Source: Rhodospirillales bacterium
GTDB lineage: Bacteria; Pseudomonadota; Alphaproteobacteria; Rhodospirillales; Defluviicoccaceae
Assembly (NCBI GenBank): GCA_025458035.1
Contig: JALOTH010000012.1
Span: 1-32,954 of the forward strand
Direction: 5' to 3'
Length of the DNA: 32,954 bases
Positions 8,974-16,597 of this stretch are shown here, piece after piece. The position numbers and the translations under genes are program-made. The first letter of the stretch is position 1; the number at the start of each line of letters is the position of its first letter. Under the pieces are notes generated by a model that ran no database searches, was not told the DNA's origin, and saw only the letters and a program-made list of their open reading frames with translations.

Positions 8974-9951
8974 ATGCCGCACGCCATCCGCATTCACGCC
9001 TACGGCGGCCCCGAACAGTTGCGCTGGGAAGAGATCGAGGTCGGCGAGCCGGGACCGGGGCAGGTGCGGCTGAAGCAGACCGCCGTCGGCCTCAATTACA
9101 TCGATACCTATCACCGCACCGGGCTTTATCCGCTGCCGGCGCTGCCCGGCGTCCTTGGCATGGAGGCGGCCGGTATCGTCGACGCAGTGGGACCGGGGGT
9201 GACGGAATTCGTGCCCGGCAGCCGCGCCGCCTATGCCTCGCCGCCGCCGGGAGCCTACGCTGAAGTCCGGCTGGTGGCCGCTGACCGGCTGGTGCCGGTC
9301 CCCGATGACGTCAGCGACGAGCAGGCGGCCGCCGTCCTGTTGCAGGGAATGACCGCGTGGTACCTGCTGCGCCGCACGTATCCGGTGAAAGCCGGCGATA
9401 CGATCCTGATCCATGCGGCCGCGGGCGGCGTCGGCCTCATGGTGTGCCAGTGGGCGAAGGCCCTCGGCGCGACCGTGATCGGCACCGTCAGTTCGGACGA
9501 CAAGGCGGCGCTCGCCCATGCCAACGGCTGCGATCATCCGATTGTCTACACCCGGGAAGACGTCGTTGCGCGGGTGCGGGCGCTGACGCACGGCGAGGGT
9601 GTGCCCGTCGTCTACGACAGCGTCGGCAAGGACACCTTCACCGCATCGCTGGACTGCCTGCGCCCGTTGGGGCTGATGGTCAGTTTTGGCAACGCATCGG
9701 GGGCGGTGCCGCCATTCGAGCCAGCGATCCTGGCACAGAAAGGCTCGCTGTTCCTGACGCGCCCGACCCTTTTCCACTACACGTCGAATCGGCGAGAGCT
9801 TCTCGCCGCTGCCAGCGAACTGTTTGCGGTTCTGCGCTCTGGCGCGGTGCGCATTCACCTCAACCAGCGCTACCCCTTGAAGGATGCCGCGGTGGCGCAT
9901 CGCGACATTGAGGCCCGCCGCACCACCGGCTCCACCGTGCTGATCCCGTAA
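8974..9951 (+). CDS. NADPH:quinone oxidoreductase, zeta-crystallin type MDR
   Basis: A 325-aa medium-chain dehydrogenase/reductase of the Qor type, which reduces quinones with NADPH in the cytosol. It contains GVLGMEAAGIVDAVGPGV in the GroES-like domain, and a Rossmann region with LIHAAAGGVGLMVCQWAKALGATVIGTVSS, followed by the DSVGKDTF and GLMVSFGNASG segments typical of the family. There are no zinc-ligand cysteines, as expected for Qor. The start at 8974 has a very good GAAGGAG Shine-Dalgarno at 8961-8967; the in-frame TTG at 8959 would contain that SD and is rejected. It ends 19 nt from the convergent rho stop, leaving no room for an intrinsic terminator. Confidence 0.93.
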   Translation: MPHAIRIHAYGGPEQLRWEEIEVGEPGPGQVRLKQTAVGLNYIDTYHRTGLYPLPALPGVLGMEAAGIVDAVGPGVTEFVPGSRAAYASPPPGAYAEVRLVAADRLVPVPDDVSDEQAAAVLLQGMTAWYLLRRTYPVKAGDTILIHAAAGGVGLMVCQWAKALGATVIGTVSSDDKAALAHANGCDHPIVYTREDVVARVRALTHGEGVPVVYDSVGKDTFTASLDCLRPLGLMVSFGNASGAVPPFEPAILAQKGSLFLTRPTLFHYTSNRRELLAAASELFAVLRSGAVRIHLNQRYPLKDAAVAHRDIEARRTTGSTVLIP

Positions 9952-9970
9952 GGACCAACATCAACGGCGG

Positions 9971-11227
9971 TCAGCTGTTCATTGCCTCGAAGAAGCCCTC
10001 GTTGGTTTTCGACGACTTCAGCTTGTCGATCAGGAACTCCATGGCGTCGGTGACACCCATCGGCATCAGCACGCGGCGGAGCACCCACATCTTCGACAGC
10101 GTGCCCTTGTCGACGAGCAATTCCTCCTTGCGGGTGCCGGACTTGGTGATGTCGATGGACGGCCAGGTGCGCTTGTCGGCAAGCTTGCGGTCGAGGATGA
10201 TCTCGGAATTGCCGGTGCCCTTGAACTCCTCGAAGATGACCTCGTCCATGCGCGAGCCGGTATCGATGAGCGCCGTCGAGATGATGGTCAGCGACCCACC
10301 CTCTTCGATGTTGCGCGCAGCGCCGAAGAAGCGCTTTGGCCGCTGCAGCGCGTTGGCATCCACACCACCGGTCAGCACCTTGCCCGACGACGGCACCACC
10401 GTGTTGTAGGCGCGGGCGAGCCGCGTAATAGAATCCAGCAGGATGACGACATCGCGCTTGTGCTCGACGAGGCGCTTGGCCTTTTCGATGACCATCTCGG
10501 CCACCTGCACATGGCGGGCCGCTGGCTCGTCGAAAGTGGAACTCACCACCTCGCCCTTCACCGAACGCGCCATGTCGGTCACTTCTTCGGGGCGTTCGTC
10601 GATGAGCAGAACGATCAGATAGCATTCCGGGTGGTTGTGGGCGATGGCATGCGCGATGTTCTGCAGCATGACGGTTTTGCCGGTACGGGGCGGCGCCACG
10701 ATCAACGCCCGCTGTCCTTTGCCGATCGGCGTGATCAGATCGATGACGCGGCAGGTCAAGTCCTTCCAGGTCGGATCGCCGATTTCCATGGCCAGCCGGC
10801 GCTGTGGATAGAGTGGCGTCAAGTTGTCGAAATTGATGCGGTGGCGCACTTCGATCGGGTCCGCGAAGTTGATCGACGTCACCCGCAGCAGGGCGAAGTA
10901 GCGCTCCCCATCCTTTGGCGCGCGGATTTCGCCCTCGACCGTATCCCCCGTGCGAAGGCCGAAGCGGCGGACCTGACTGGGACTGACGTAGATGTCGTCA
11001 GGACCAGCGAGATAGTTGGCCTCGGGAGACCGCAGGAAGCCAAAGCCATCCTGAAGAACTTCCAGCACCCCGTCGCCGAAGATCGGCACGTCGTTATCGG
11101 CCAGTTGCTTCAAGATGGCAAACATCATTTCCTGCTTGCGCAGGGAACTGGCATTTTCAATTTTCAAGTCTTCTGCGTAGCTCAGCAACTCGGCTGGCGG
11201 CTTCGACTTCAACTCCTTGAGATTCAT
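9971..11227 (-). CDS. rho: Transcription termination factor Rho
   Basis: Rho is the hexameric RNA helicase that ends transcription at Rho-dependent sites. The 418-aa product has the N-terminal helical and cold-shock-like RNA-binding domain ([23 protein letters not shown]), then the RecA-like ATPase core: Walker [38 protein letters not shown] with the Walker B aspartate, the Q-loop and R-loop region, and the C-terminal [16 protein letters not shown]. Length is normal. A 241-nt region without genes separates it from hemJ and contains its likely promoter and a long leader. The rho-hemJ-hemH-hemE order is usual near alphaproteobacterial origins. Confidence 0.97.
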   Translation of the reverse strand: MNLKELKSKPPAELLSYAEDLKIENASSLRKQEMMFAILKQLADNDVPIFGDGVLEVLQDGFGFLRSPEANYLAGPDDIYVSPSQVRRFGLRTGDTVEGEIRAPKDGERYFALLRVTSINFADPIEVRHRINFDNLTPLYPQRRLAMEIGDPTWKDLTCRVIDLITPIGKGQRALIVAPPRTGKTVMLQNIAHAIAHNHPECYLIVLLIDERPEEVTDMARSVKGEVVSSTFDEPAARHVQVAEMVIEKAKRLVEHKRDVVILLDSITRLARAYNTVVPSSGKVLTGGVDANALQRPKRFFGAARNIEEGGSLTIISTALIDTGSRMDEVIFEEFKGTGNSEIILDRKLADKRTWPSIDITKSGTRKEELLVDKGTLSKMWVLRRVLMPMGVTDAMEFLIDKLKSSKTNEGFFEAMNS

Positions 11228-11468
11228 TGTCTATCAGTCGCCTTTGATAAGAGCGCGGCGGTGGCGTCGGTTACTGGGGAAGGGATGTCTGGCTCAGCTC
11301 GCGCACCTTGGCGCGCTAGATGGCGCCGTTGCAACGGCCGTCTGAGATGTGATGTCAGCGATCGAGAAGACAAGCAGGAGATGGCTGGCACAACGCTCTG
11401 CCAGCAAGACTATCGCTCAATTCAGCGGTCCATGTCAAACAACAAGTGGTCGCCGTAGTTGCCCACGG
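11228..11468 (-). promoter_or_regulatory. rho promoter and about 175-nt leader
   Basis: On the minus strand a perfect -35 hexamer TTGACA (11433-11438) is followed after 18 nt by GATAGT (11409-11414), a 4/6 match to the -10 consensus. Transcription would start near 11402 and give a leader of roughly 175 nt before the rho ATG. Known rho genes in other bacteria are autoregulated by termination in their leader, so a long leader is sensible. The region also contains the small palindrome CGTTGCAACG near 11329. No leader peptide could be supported. Confidence 0.6.
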
Positions 11469-11906
11469 CTAAAACGGCTTGACGGTGACGAGAATGACGA
11501 TGCCGATCATCAGCAGCGTTGGCCCCTCGTTCATCCAGCGGTAGAATCGCGACGACCGCCTGTTGCGGTCCTCAGCGAACTCCCGCCGCCACCTGGCCAT
11601 CAGTCCGTGCATGGCGGCCATTGCCACCACCAGGGTCAGCTTGCCGTGCAGCCAACCCTCGCTGAAGACGCCGGAGCCGAGCAACCAGATCAGCCAGATG
11701 CCGGTGATGAAGGAGGCGATCATCGCCGGGTTCATGATGTATCGAAGAAGCTTCAGCTCCATGACCTTGAATGTTTCCGACGCCTCCGACCGCATAGGCA
11801 CCGTCGTATGATAAACAAATAACCGCGGCAGGTATAAAAGCCCCGCCATCCAGGCAATGATACTGATGATATGAACGGCTTTCAGCCAAAGATAGAAATC
11901 CGCCAT
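11469..11906 (-). CDS. hemJ: Protoporphyrinogen IX oxidase HemJ
   Basis: HemJ is the membrane-embedded heme-dependent protoporphyrinogen oxidase found in most bacteria that lack HemG and HemY. The 145-aa product begins YLWLKAVHIISIIAWMAGLLYLPRLFVYH, with the conserved early histidine, and has four hydrophobic segments (about residues 6-25, 55-78, 82-104 and 123-142). A conserved WLHGKLTLV motif holds the key lysine. Its ATG overlaps the hemH TAA by one base (TAATG), so it is coupled to hemH. With hemE and hemH it supplies the last steps of protoheme synthesis. Confidence 0.94.
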   Translation of the reverse strand: MADFYLWLKAVHIISIIAWMAGLLYLPRLFVYHTTVPMRSEASETFKVMELKLLRYIMNPAMIASFITGIWLIWLLGSGVFSEGWLHGKLTLVVAMAAMHGLMARWRREFAEDRNRRSSRFYRWMNEGPTLLMIGIVILVTVKPF

Positions 11907-13003
11907 TAGCTTACTCCTTTATCTTCGGCCGGGCATGTCTCTTCAATAACGGCGCAGGGACACAGCCGAAGGTTCCGCCCGCACAACCGCCGTCCGCTAT
12001 CGGGAGCGGTGCTGCCGTCCCGCGTCAGAGCTGCCGTCACCATCGTCGCCAAACCATCAATGAACTCGGGAGCCGTGCCGACCGCCGCAACCCGTATGTA
12101 GGTGCGAATACCGAGGGCCATCGCCCGTTCGCGGTATTCCACATCAAGCTCAACCAACGTTTCCGAGTGCTCGGAGACGAACGCGATCGGCACCAGCACC
12201 GGAACAACGCCATCCGCCGCCGCCCGCTCGATTTCCGCTTCGGTGGACGGTCCAATCCATTCGAGCGGTCCGACGCGACTCTGATAGCAGACGCTGTGGT
12301 CAATGGGTGATCCCGGCTCCCCACCTGCCGCGAGTGCGTCGAGCACCGCCGCCGCTGTCCGCTCCACCTGCCACTGATAGGGATCGCCGCCGGCGATGAT
12401 GCGTTTCGGCAATCCATGTGCCGAGAACAGCACGCGCGGTCGTTCACCCTTGGGAACCGAGCGTAACGCCGCAGCGATCAGCGTGGCCTGTGCCGTGATC
12501 CAGCCGCGCGCCAGCGGATAGCAGCAGATGACCTGTGTCGGCACGTTCATTCGCGCCACACTGGCGGCCCGATGCCAGGCCGCGATCGAGGAGCCGCTGG
12601 TGGTTACCGAGAACTGCGGATAAAGCGGCAGCAGAACGATGTGATCGGGGCCAAAGCGGCGCACCTCATTTGCCGTCTCGTCACTCATCGGATGCCAGTA
12701 GCGCATGGCGATGAAGACCCGTGCTTCTGGCCAGATCGCCCGTAACCGGAGTTCGAGCGCCTGCGCTTGTTGCTGCGTCAGCGGCAGCAACGGCGAGGCG
12801 CCGCCCATCCGCGCATAGATTTCGCTGGCGATCGGCGCCCGCCGTCGCGCGATCATCCACGCCAACGGCCGGCGCAGCAGGGCCGGTACCGACAAGATCG
12901 CCGGGTCCGAAAACAGGTTCTGCAAGAACGGGCGGACGGCGCCCGGATGGTCAGGGCCGCCGAGGTTGAACAGGACGATGGCGGGGCGGCGCACGGCCGT
13001 CAT
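11906..13003 (-). CDS. hemH: Ferrochelatase HemH
   Basis: HemH inserts Fe2+ into protoporphyrin IX. The 365-aa product shows AIVLFNLGGPD, AMRYWHP, the LPLYPQFSVTTSGSS block, FSAHGLPKRII with the catalytic histidine, VCYQSRVGPLEWIGPSTE, and FVSEHSETLVELDVEYRE with the second key His/Glu pair. The ATG at 13003 overlaps the hemE stop as ATGA; a GTG at 13015 is less likely. The tail after the core contains CGRNLRLCPC followed by another cysteine, and cysteines also occur at ICCYP and VCYQS. Some alphaproteobacterial ferrochelatases hold a [2Fe-2S] cluster, so this one may too (inference). Confidence 0.96.
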   Translation of the reverse strand: MTAVRRPAIVLFNLGGPDHPGAVRPFLQNLFSDPAILSVPALLRRPLAWMIARRRAPIASEIYARMGGASPLLPLTQQQAQALELRLRAIWPEARVFIAMRYWHPMSDETANEVRRFGPDHIVLLPLYPQFSVTTSGSSIAAWHRAASVARMNVPTQVICCYPLARGWITAQATLIAAALRSVPKGERPRVLFSAHGLPKRIIAGGDPYQWQVERTAAAVLDALAAGGEPGSPIDHSVCYQSRVGPLEWIGPSTEAEIERAAADGVVPVLVPIAFVSEHSETLVELDVEYRERAMALGIRTYIRVAAVGTAPEFIDGLATMVTAALTRDGSTAPDSGRRLCGRNLRLCPCAVIEETCPAEDKGVS

Positions 13004-14052
13004 CGTCGAGTCCACGCTCGGACCTGATCTGCGACCTGTGCGACGTGGTCTGGCGGCGTATGCGGCAAGATTCCATGACCCAGATTGAATACGAAACCGC
13101 CGCCCGAGAGGCTGGCCAGAATGCGCTGAACCTCTTCGTCGAGCGCCTGACCACCGTACATCAGCAAGAGATTATCGAGATTTCCTTGCACCGTTCCCCC
13201 GGTTTGCAGGGTCGTGACGGCCCAACTCAATGGCACCGTTGAATCAAGGCTGACGGCATCAACGCCCGTAATCGCGAGATAGGTGCCGTACATGGCGCCC
13301 GCTCCTCGCGGAAAGCCGATAATCGGCACCTGTGGATGGTCCCGCCGCAAAGCAGCAACGATTTGCTTCGTCGGTTGGATCACCCAAAGGTGAAATTCCG
13401 CCTCGGTCAGTTGACCCGCCCAACTGTCAAACAGCTGAACGGCGTCGGCGCCGTGACGGATCTGCTGTTCCAGGTGTTCGATGACGGCCTCGGTCAGGCG
13501 GTCGATGAGGCGGCCGAAACCTTTTCCATCCCGCCATCCCCAATGGCGGACCTGCTCACATGCCGTGCCGCCCCGTCCCTCGACCATGTAAACGGCAAGC
13601 GTCCACGGCGCGCCGGAAAACCCGATCAGCTCGGTGCCTGCCGGCAGTTTCGCCTTGAGACCCGACACCGATGCGTACACCGGCGCCAGTTGCGCGACAA
13701 AGCGGTCCGCGTCCCACGCCGGCACCGCTTCCGGCGTGCGGATCGGAGCCAGCATCGGTCCCACGCCTTCGACGAAGCGGACATCGCTGCCGAGCGCATG
13801 CGGGACGACCAGGATGTCACTGAACACGATCGCCGCATCCATGGCGTAGCGGCGCAGCGGCTGCAAGGCTGCCTCGATGGTAAGGTCGGGCCGATAGCAG
13901 AACCGCAGGAAGTCCGGTTCCTCGGCGCGCAGCTTCTGATACTCGGGCAGATATCGCCCCGCTTGACGCATGAACCAAAACGGTGGCCGAACCTGCCGCT
14001 CCCCGCGCAGCTCGGCGATGAGCGATGGCTGCTCCTGGGCTGGGCGGGTCAC
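13000..14052 (-). CDS. hemE: Uroporphyrinogen decarboxylase HemE
   Basis: HemE decarboxylates uroporphyrinogen III to coproporphyrinogen III. The 350-aa product has the signature RPPFWFMRQAGRYLPEYQKLR, then FSDILVVPHALGSDVRF, IGFSGAPWTLAVYMVEG, DSWAGQLTEAEF, GFPRGAGAMYGTY and FNLGHGILPHTPPDHV, and is full length. The start is a GTG at 14052 with no good Shine-Dalgarno directly upstream; a purine-rich AAAGGTGAAGGG stands about 35 nt away at 14086-14097, with no in-frame ATG, GTG or TTG near it. This is the gene that flanks oriC in many alphaproteobacteria, transcribed away from the origin, and hemH follows with a 4-nt overlap. Confidence 0.96.
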   Translation of the reverse strand: MTRPAQEQPSLIAELRGERQVRPPFWFMRQAGRYLPEYQKLRAEEPDFLRFCYRPDLTIEAALQPLRRYAMDAAIVFSDILVVPHALGSDVRFVEGVGPMLAPIRTPEAVPAWDADRFVAQLAPVYASVSGLKAKLPAGTELIGFSGAPWTLAVYMVEGRGGTACEQVRHWGWRDGKGFGRLIDRLTEAVIEHLEQQIRHGADAVQLFDSWAGQLTEAEFHLWVIQPTKQIVAALRRDHPQVPIIGFPRGAGAMYGTYLAITGVDAVSLDSTVPLSWAVTTLQTGGTVQGNLDNLLLMYGGQALDEEVQRILASLSGGGFVFNLGHGILPHTPPDHVAQVADQVRAWTRR

Positions 14053-14109
14053 GACGGACGGCTTTCGAGCCGGAGTTCGAGCGTTCCCTTCACCTTTCTC
14101 TTCCTTTAG

Positions 14110-14480
14110 AAACGAGTCTGGATGATGTAGTGGTCAAGCCAATAGCATGCATTACTCCTTTTCCACAGCCTATGCACCGGTTCCGCCGACCGCCATGCGC
14201 CGCCCCCGAGGGGGCCGGTGCCAACGCCTGTTTCGCTGCTTAGGCCGTTGGTTTTGCACACATCCAATTGTGAAGGCGGGGGTTGGGCAACAGGGATCGG
14301 CGGGTGCTCTTGGCGATCCGCCGATCACAGCTGTGGATGGTGAGCGGCGGCTGACTGGGTGCTGTGGACAAGCACCGCCTCCATCCTCTGACCCCAAGCA
14401 TCTGGTTTCGTCCGATCGGGTTGCCGGTCACTTATCCACAGGAAAGCGTGTCAAAGCAGCCCCCATTCGCCGTCTGTAAA
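14110..14480. other. oriC: Chromosomal replication origin oriC
   Basis: This gene-free interval between divergent hemE and the PpsR-like gene has clustered DnaA boxes. They are: TTATCCACA at 14434-14442 (perfect, plus strand); TTTTCCACA at 14159-14167 and TTTTGCACA at 14252-14260 (one mismatch, plus strand); TGTGGACAA at 14363-14371 (complement TTGTCCACA, one mismatch); and TGTGGATGG at 14332-14340 (complement CCATCCACA, two mismatches). A GANTC methylation site (GAGTC) lies at 14114-14118. The stretch about 14104-14165 is visibly richer in A+T than its surroundings and may be the unwinding element. hemE-oriC-RP001 is the known origin location in Caulobacter and relatives, and parAB/parS lie 10-14 kb away. 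No gene is supported in 14053-14490. Confidence 0.9.
14434..14442 (+). promoter_or_regulatory. Perfect DnaA box
   Basis: TTATCCACA matches the consensus DnaA-binding nonamer exactly. It is the strongest box of the origin and the closest to the PpsR-like gene, 48 bp before its ATG. Confidence 0.85.
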
Positions 14481-14490
14481 GGTCCTTCCG

Positions 14491-15096
14491 ATGCGTCGAC
14501 AGTTGAGTGTCTCCGTCTTCTCCGGCGTGGATCGCGCCCGCCGCCGGCAACAAAGTGAACCCGGTCCGGTTCCCGCGTCTGAGCCGTTCCGTGCGGCGGC
14601 TCCATGGTCGATGCCGATGCGGTCGTCGCTGGCTTCCGAACCGGGCGGGCCAGCACAGGCATCGCCACTGGAAGTGCTGGCGCGAGCGGAAGTCATCGTT
14701 GTCGGCGTCCCCGGCATTGGCAAGACGGCGATCTGCGAGTTTCTCAGCCGGCATGGGCTGCGTGCCGTTCCGGTGGAGCTGGAACGGGGGCGGGCCCTGC
14801 CGGAAGCCGTCATCAGGGCCCGTGGCCTGGTGATCGGGGTGATGATGCGGCCGGACCGGCTGATTGCGGAACGGCGCATGCGGACCGCGGCACAGCCGGA
14901 CCGCTCGGCCGACATCGATCCGCAATCCGTCCGTGACGAATTGATCGCTGCCCGTCGGCTGTTTACCGCTGCCAAGTGGCATATCATCGATATCAGTCAC
15001 CAGTCTTCGTCAGCGGTGGCGGCGCGGATGATTGCGCTGTGGCAGCGTCGACAAGCGGAAAGGCGTGTCGGAAACGAGACCGATCCCGCGGAATGA
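14491..15096 (+). CDS. N-terminally truncated PEP synthase/PPDK regulatory protein (DUF299, PpsR-like)
   Basis: Complete members (about 270-290 aa) are bifunctional kinase/pyrophosphorylases that switch PEP synthase or pyruvate phosphate dikinase. Here only the C-terminal half is recognisable: residues from about 60 align with the nucleotide-binding part (AEVIVVGVPGIGKTAICEFLSRHGLRAVPVELE..LP), then LVIGVMMRPDRLIAERRMR and the terminal WHIIDIS segment. The family P-loop GVSR(S/T)(S/G)KTP reads GVPGIGKTA, so the usual Ser-Arg and Pro are lost. The first 55-60 residues resemble nothing I know, and the normal N-terminal half, with its VSDSTGET-type motif, is absent from all frames upstream, where oriC begins. 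It overlaps maf as ATGA. It may be a pseudogene-like remnant kept for translation of maf-aroE, or a shortened functional protein. Confidence 0.72.
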   Translation: MRRQLSVSVFSGVDRARRRQQSEPGPVPASEPFRAAAPWSMPMRSSLASEPGGPAQASPLEVLARAEVIVVGVPGIGKTAICEFLSRHGLRAVPVELERGRALPEAVIRARGLVIGVMMRPDRLIAERRMRTAAQPDRSADIDPQSVRDELIAARRLFTAAKWHIIDISHQSSSAVAARMIALWQRRQAERRVGNETDPAE

Positions 15097-15698
15097 ACCC
15101 AGCGCCGTCGTTGATTTTGGCATCGGCGAGCACGGTACGCGCCCGCATTCTCACCGCCGCCGGCATCAGCGTGAGCATCGAGCCCGCGCATCTCGACGAG
15201 GATGCCATCAAAGAGGAAGCCAAGGCGGCGAAGCTCAGCGCCGCCGATGGCGCGTTGCGTCTGGCCACGGCGAAGGCGATGACGATCAGCGGCCGGCGGC
15301 CGCGTGCCCTGATTATTGGCGCCGATCAGATGCTGGAATGCGCCGGTCGCTGGTTCGACAAACCGCGCGACCGTGCCGATGCACGGGAGAACCTGTTGTT
15401 TCTGCGCAGCCGCGAGCAGCATCTCGTGTCTGCCGTCGCTGCCGTCCGGGATGGTGTCGCGATCTGGCAAACGATTGACATCGCCCGCCTGTGGATGCGG
15501 CCGTTCAGTGAGTCGTTCCTGGATCGCTATCTGGAAATCGCTGGTGACGAAGTTTGTCAATCGGTGGGAGGCTGTAAGCTCGAAGGCCTTGGTATTCAGT
15601 TCTTCGAGCGCATCGAAGGCGATTTTTTCACCATTCTTGGCCTGCCGATTTTGCCGTTACTGGCGTTCCTGCGCGACTACGGCGCACTCGGCGAATGA
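15093..15698 (+). CDS. maf: Maf/YceF-family nucleotide pyrophosphatase
   Basis: Maf proteins hydrolyse non-canonical or modified nucleoside triphosphates to monophosphates and are linked to control of septation. The 201-aa product starts LILASASTVRARILTAAGI, where the usual SPRR is STVR, as in other origin-linked alphaproteobacterial copies. It then has the IIGADQML motif with the catalytic aspartate, FDKPRDRADARENLLFLRSREQHLVSAV, and YLEIAGDEVCQSVGGCKLEGLGIQFFERIEGDFFTILGLP. The ATG overlaps the preceding stop as ATGA, and its own TGA overlaps the aroE ATG in the same way, so the three genes are coupled. Confidence 0.93.
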   Translation: MNPAPSLILASASTVRARILTAAGISVSIEPAHLDEDAIKEEAKAAKLSAADGALRLATAKAMTISGRRPRALIIGADQMLECAGRWFDKPRDRADARENLLFLRSREQHLVSAVAAVRDGVAIWQTIDIARLWMRPFSESFLDRYLEIAGDEVCQSVGGCKLEGLGIQFFERIEGDFFTILGLPILPLLAFLRDYGALGE

Positions 15699-16597
15699 AC
15701 CCCGCCTCGTCGCACCCGATCACCACAGCTGGCGCGGCTGTTGCGATAACCGGGCGCGCCCGCATCGCCGGCGTGATCGGCTGGCCGGTCGACCATTCCC
15801 TGTCACCGGTGCTCCACGGCTGGTGGCTGCATCACTACGGGATCGATGGGGCGTATGTCCCACTCGCCGTCCGTCCACCCGATTTGTCCGCTGCCCTTGC
15901 CGCCTTGCCGAAATTGGGCTTTGCCGGAGCGAACGTTACCGTCCCGCACAAGCAAGCGGCCGCGGCCTGCGTCGACGCCTTGACCCCGACGGCACAGCGC
16001 CTTGGCGCCATCAACACCATCATCATCGATGCGCACGGACGCCGGCTCGGCGACAGCACCGATGGTTTCGGATTTCTCGAAAACCTGCGCGAAGGCGCCG
16101 GCCACTGGCGGGCGGATCGTGGACCGGTGGTCGTTATCGGCGCCGGCGGCGCCGCGCGGGCGATTGTCGCCGCCCTTGCCGATGCCGGGGTCCCCGAAAT
16201 CCGGCTGTTCAACCGGACACGGGAACGCGCCGATCGCCTGGCGGCGGATCTGGGCGGACCGATCATCTGTCGGCGGTGGGAGGAGCGGCACGCGGCGCTG
16301 GCGACGGCTAGCCTGCTGATCAACACGACGACGCAAGGCATGACGGGCCAGCCGCCGCTGGACCTTGATCTTGAAACCCTGCCCACCGAAGCCGTGGTCA
16401 GCGATCTCGTTTATGTCCCGCTGTTAACCCCTCTGTTGGCAACGGCGCAGCGCCGGGGCAACGCCATCGTCGATGGGCTCGGCATGCTCCTGCACCAAGC
16501 ACGGGCCGGCTTTCGCGCCTGGTTCGGCATCGAACCGCAGGTCACCGCGGCACAACGGGCCTTCCTGCTTGCGGCTCTCAGCCAACACCAGCGTTAG
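15695..16597 (+). CDS. aroE: Shikimate dehydrogenase AroE
   Basis: AroE reduces 3-dehydroshikimate to shikimate with NADPH in the aromatic amino acid pathway. The 300-aa product shows VIGWPVDHSLSPVLHGWWL (substrate-binding serines), GANVTVPHK with catalytic Lys86, the NADP-binding GAGGAARAI loop, NRTRERADRLA, and the C-terminal DGLGMLLHQA. The segment that normally reads NTDG is STDGFGF, keeping the catalytic Asp123 but with Ser at 121. Its stop codon overlaps the convergent flgL stop by 4 nt, so no terminator separates the two transcription units. Confidence 0.95.
   Translation: MNPASSHPITTAGAAVAITGRARIAGVIGWPVDHSLSPVLHGWWLHHYGIDGAYVPLAVRPPDLSAALAALPKLGFAGANVTVPHKQAAAACVDALTPTAQRLGAINTIIIDAHGRRLGDSTDGFGFLENLREGAGHWRADRGPVVVIGAGGAARAIVAALADAGVPEIRLFNRTRERADRLAADLGGPIICRRWEERHAALATASLLINTTTQGMTGQPPLDLDLETLPTEAVVSDLVYVPLLTPLLATAQRRGNAIVDGLGMLLHQARAGFRAWFGIEPQVTAAQRAFLLAALSQHQR

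Noticed and set aside
14053-14165. Sigma-70 promoter for hemE
   Set aside because: A TTGACC is present on the minus strand, but no acceptable -10 hexamer lies 16-19 nt downstream, so the promoter could not be placed.
14147-14479. 110-codon open frame within the origin region
   Set aside because: It spans the DnaA boxes, has no SD or homology, and does not encode the missing PpsR N-terminal half.
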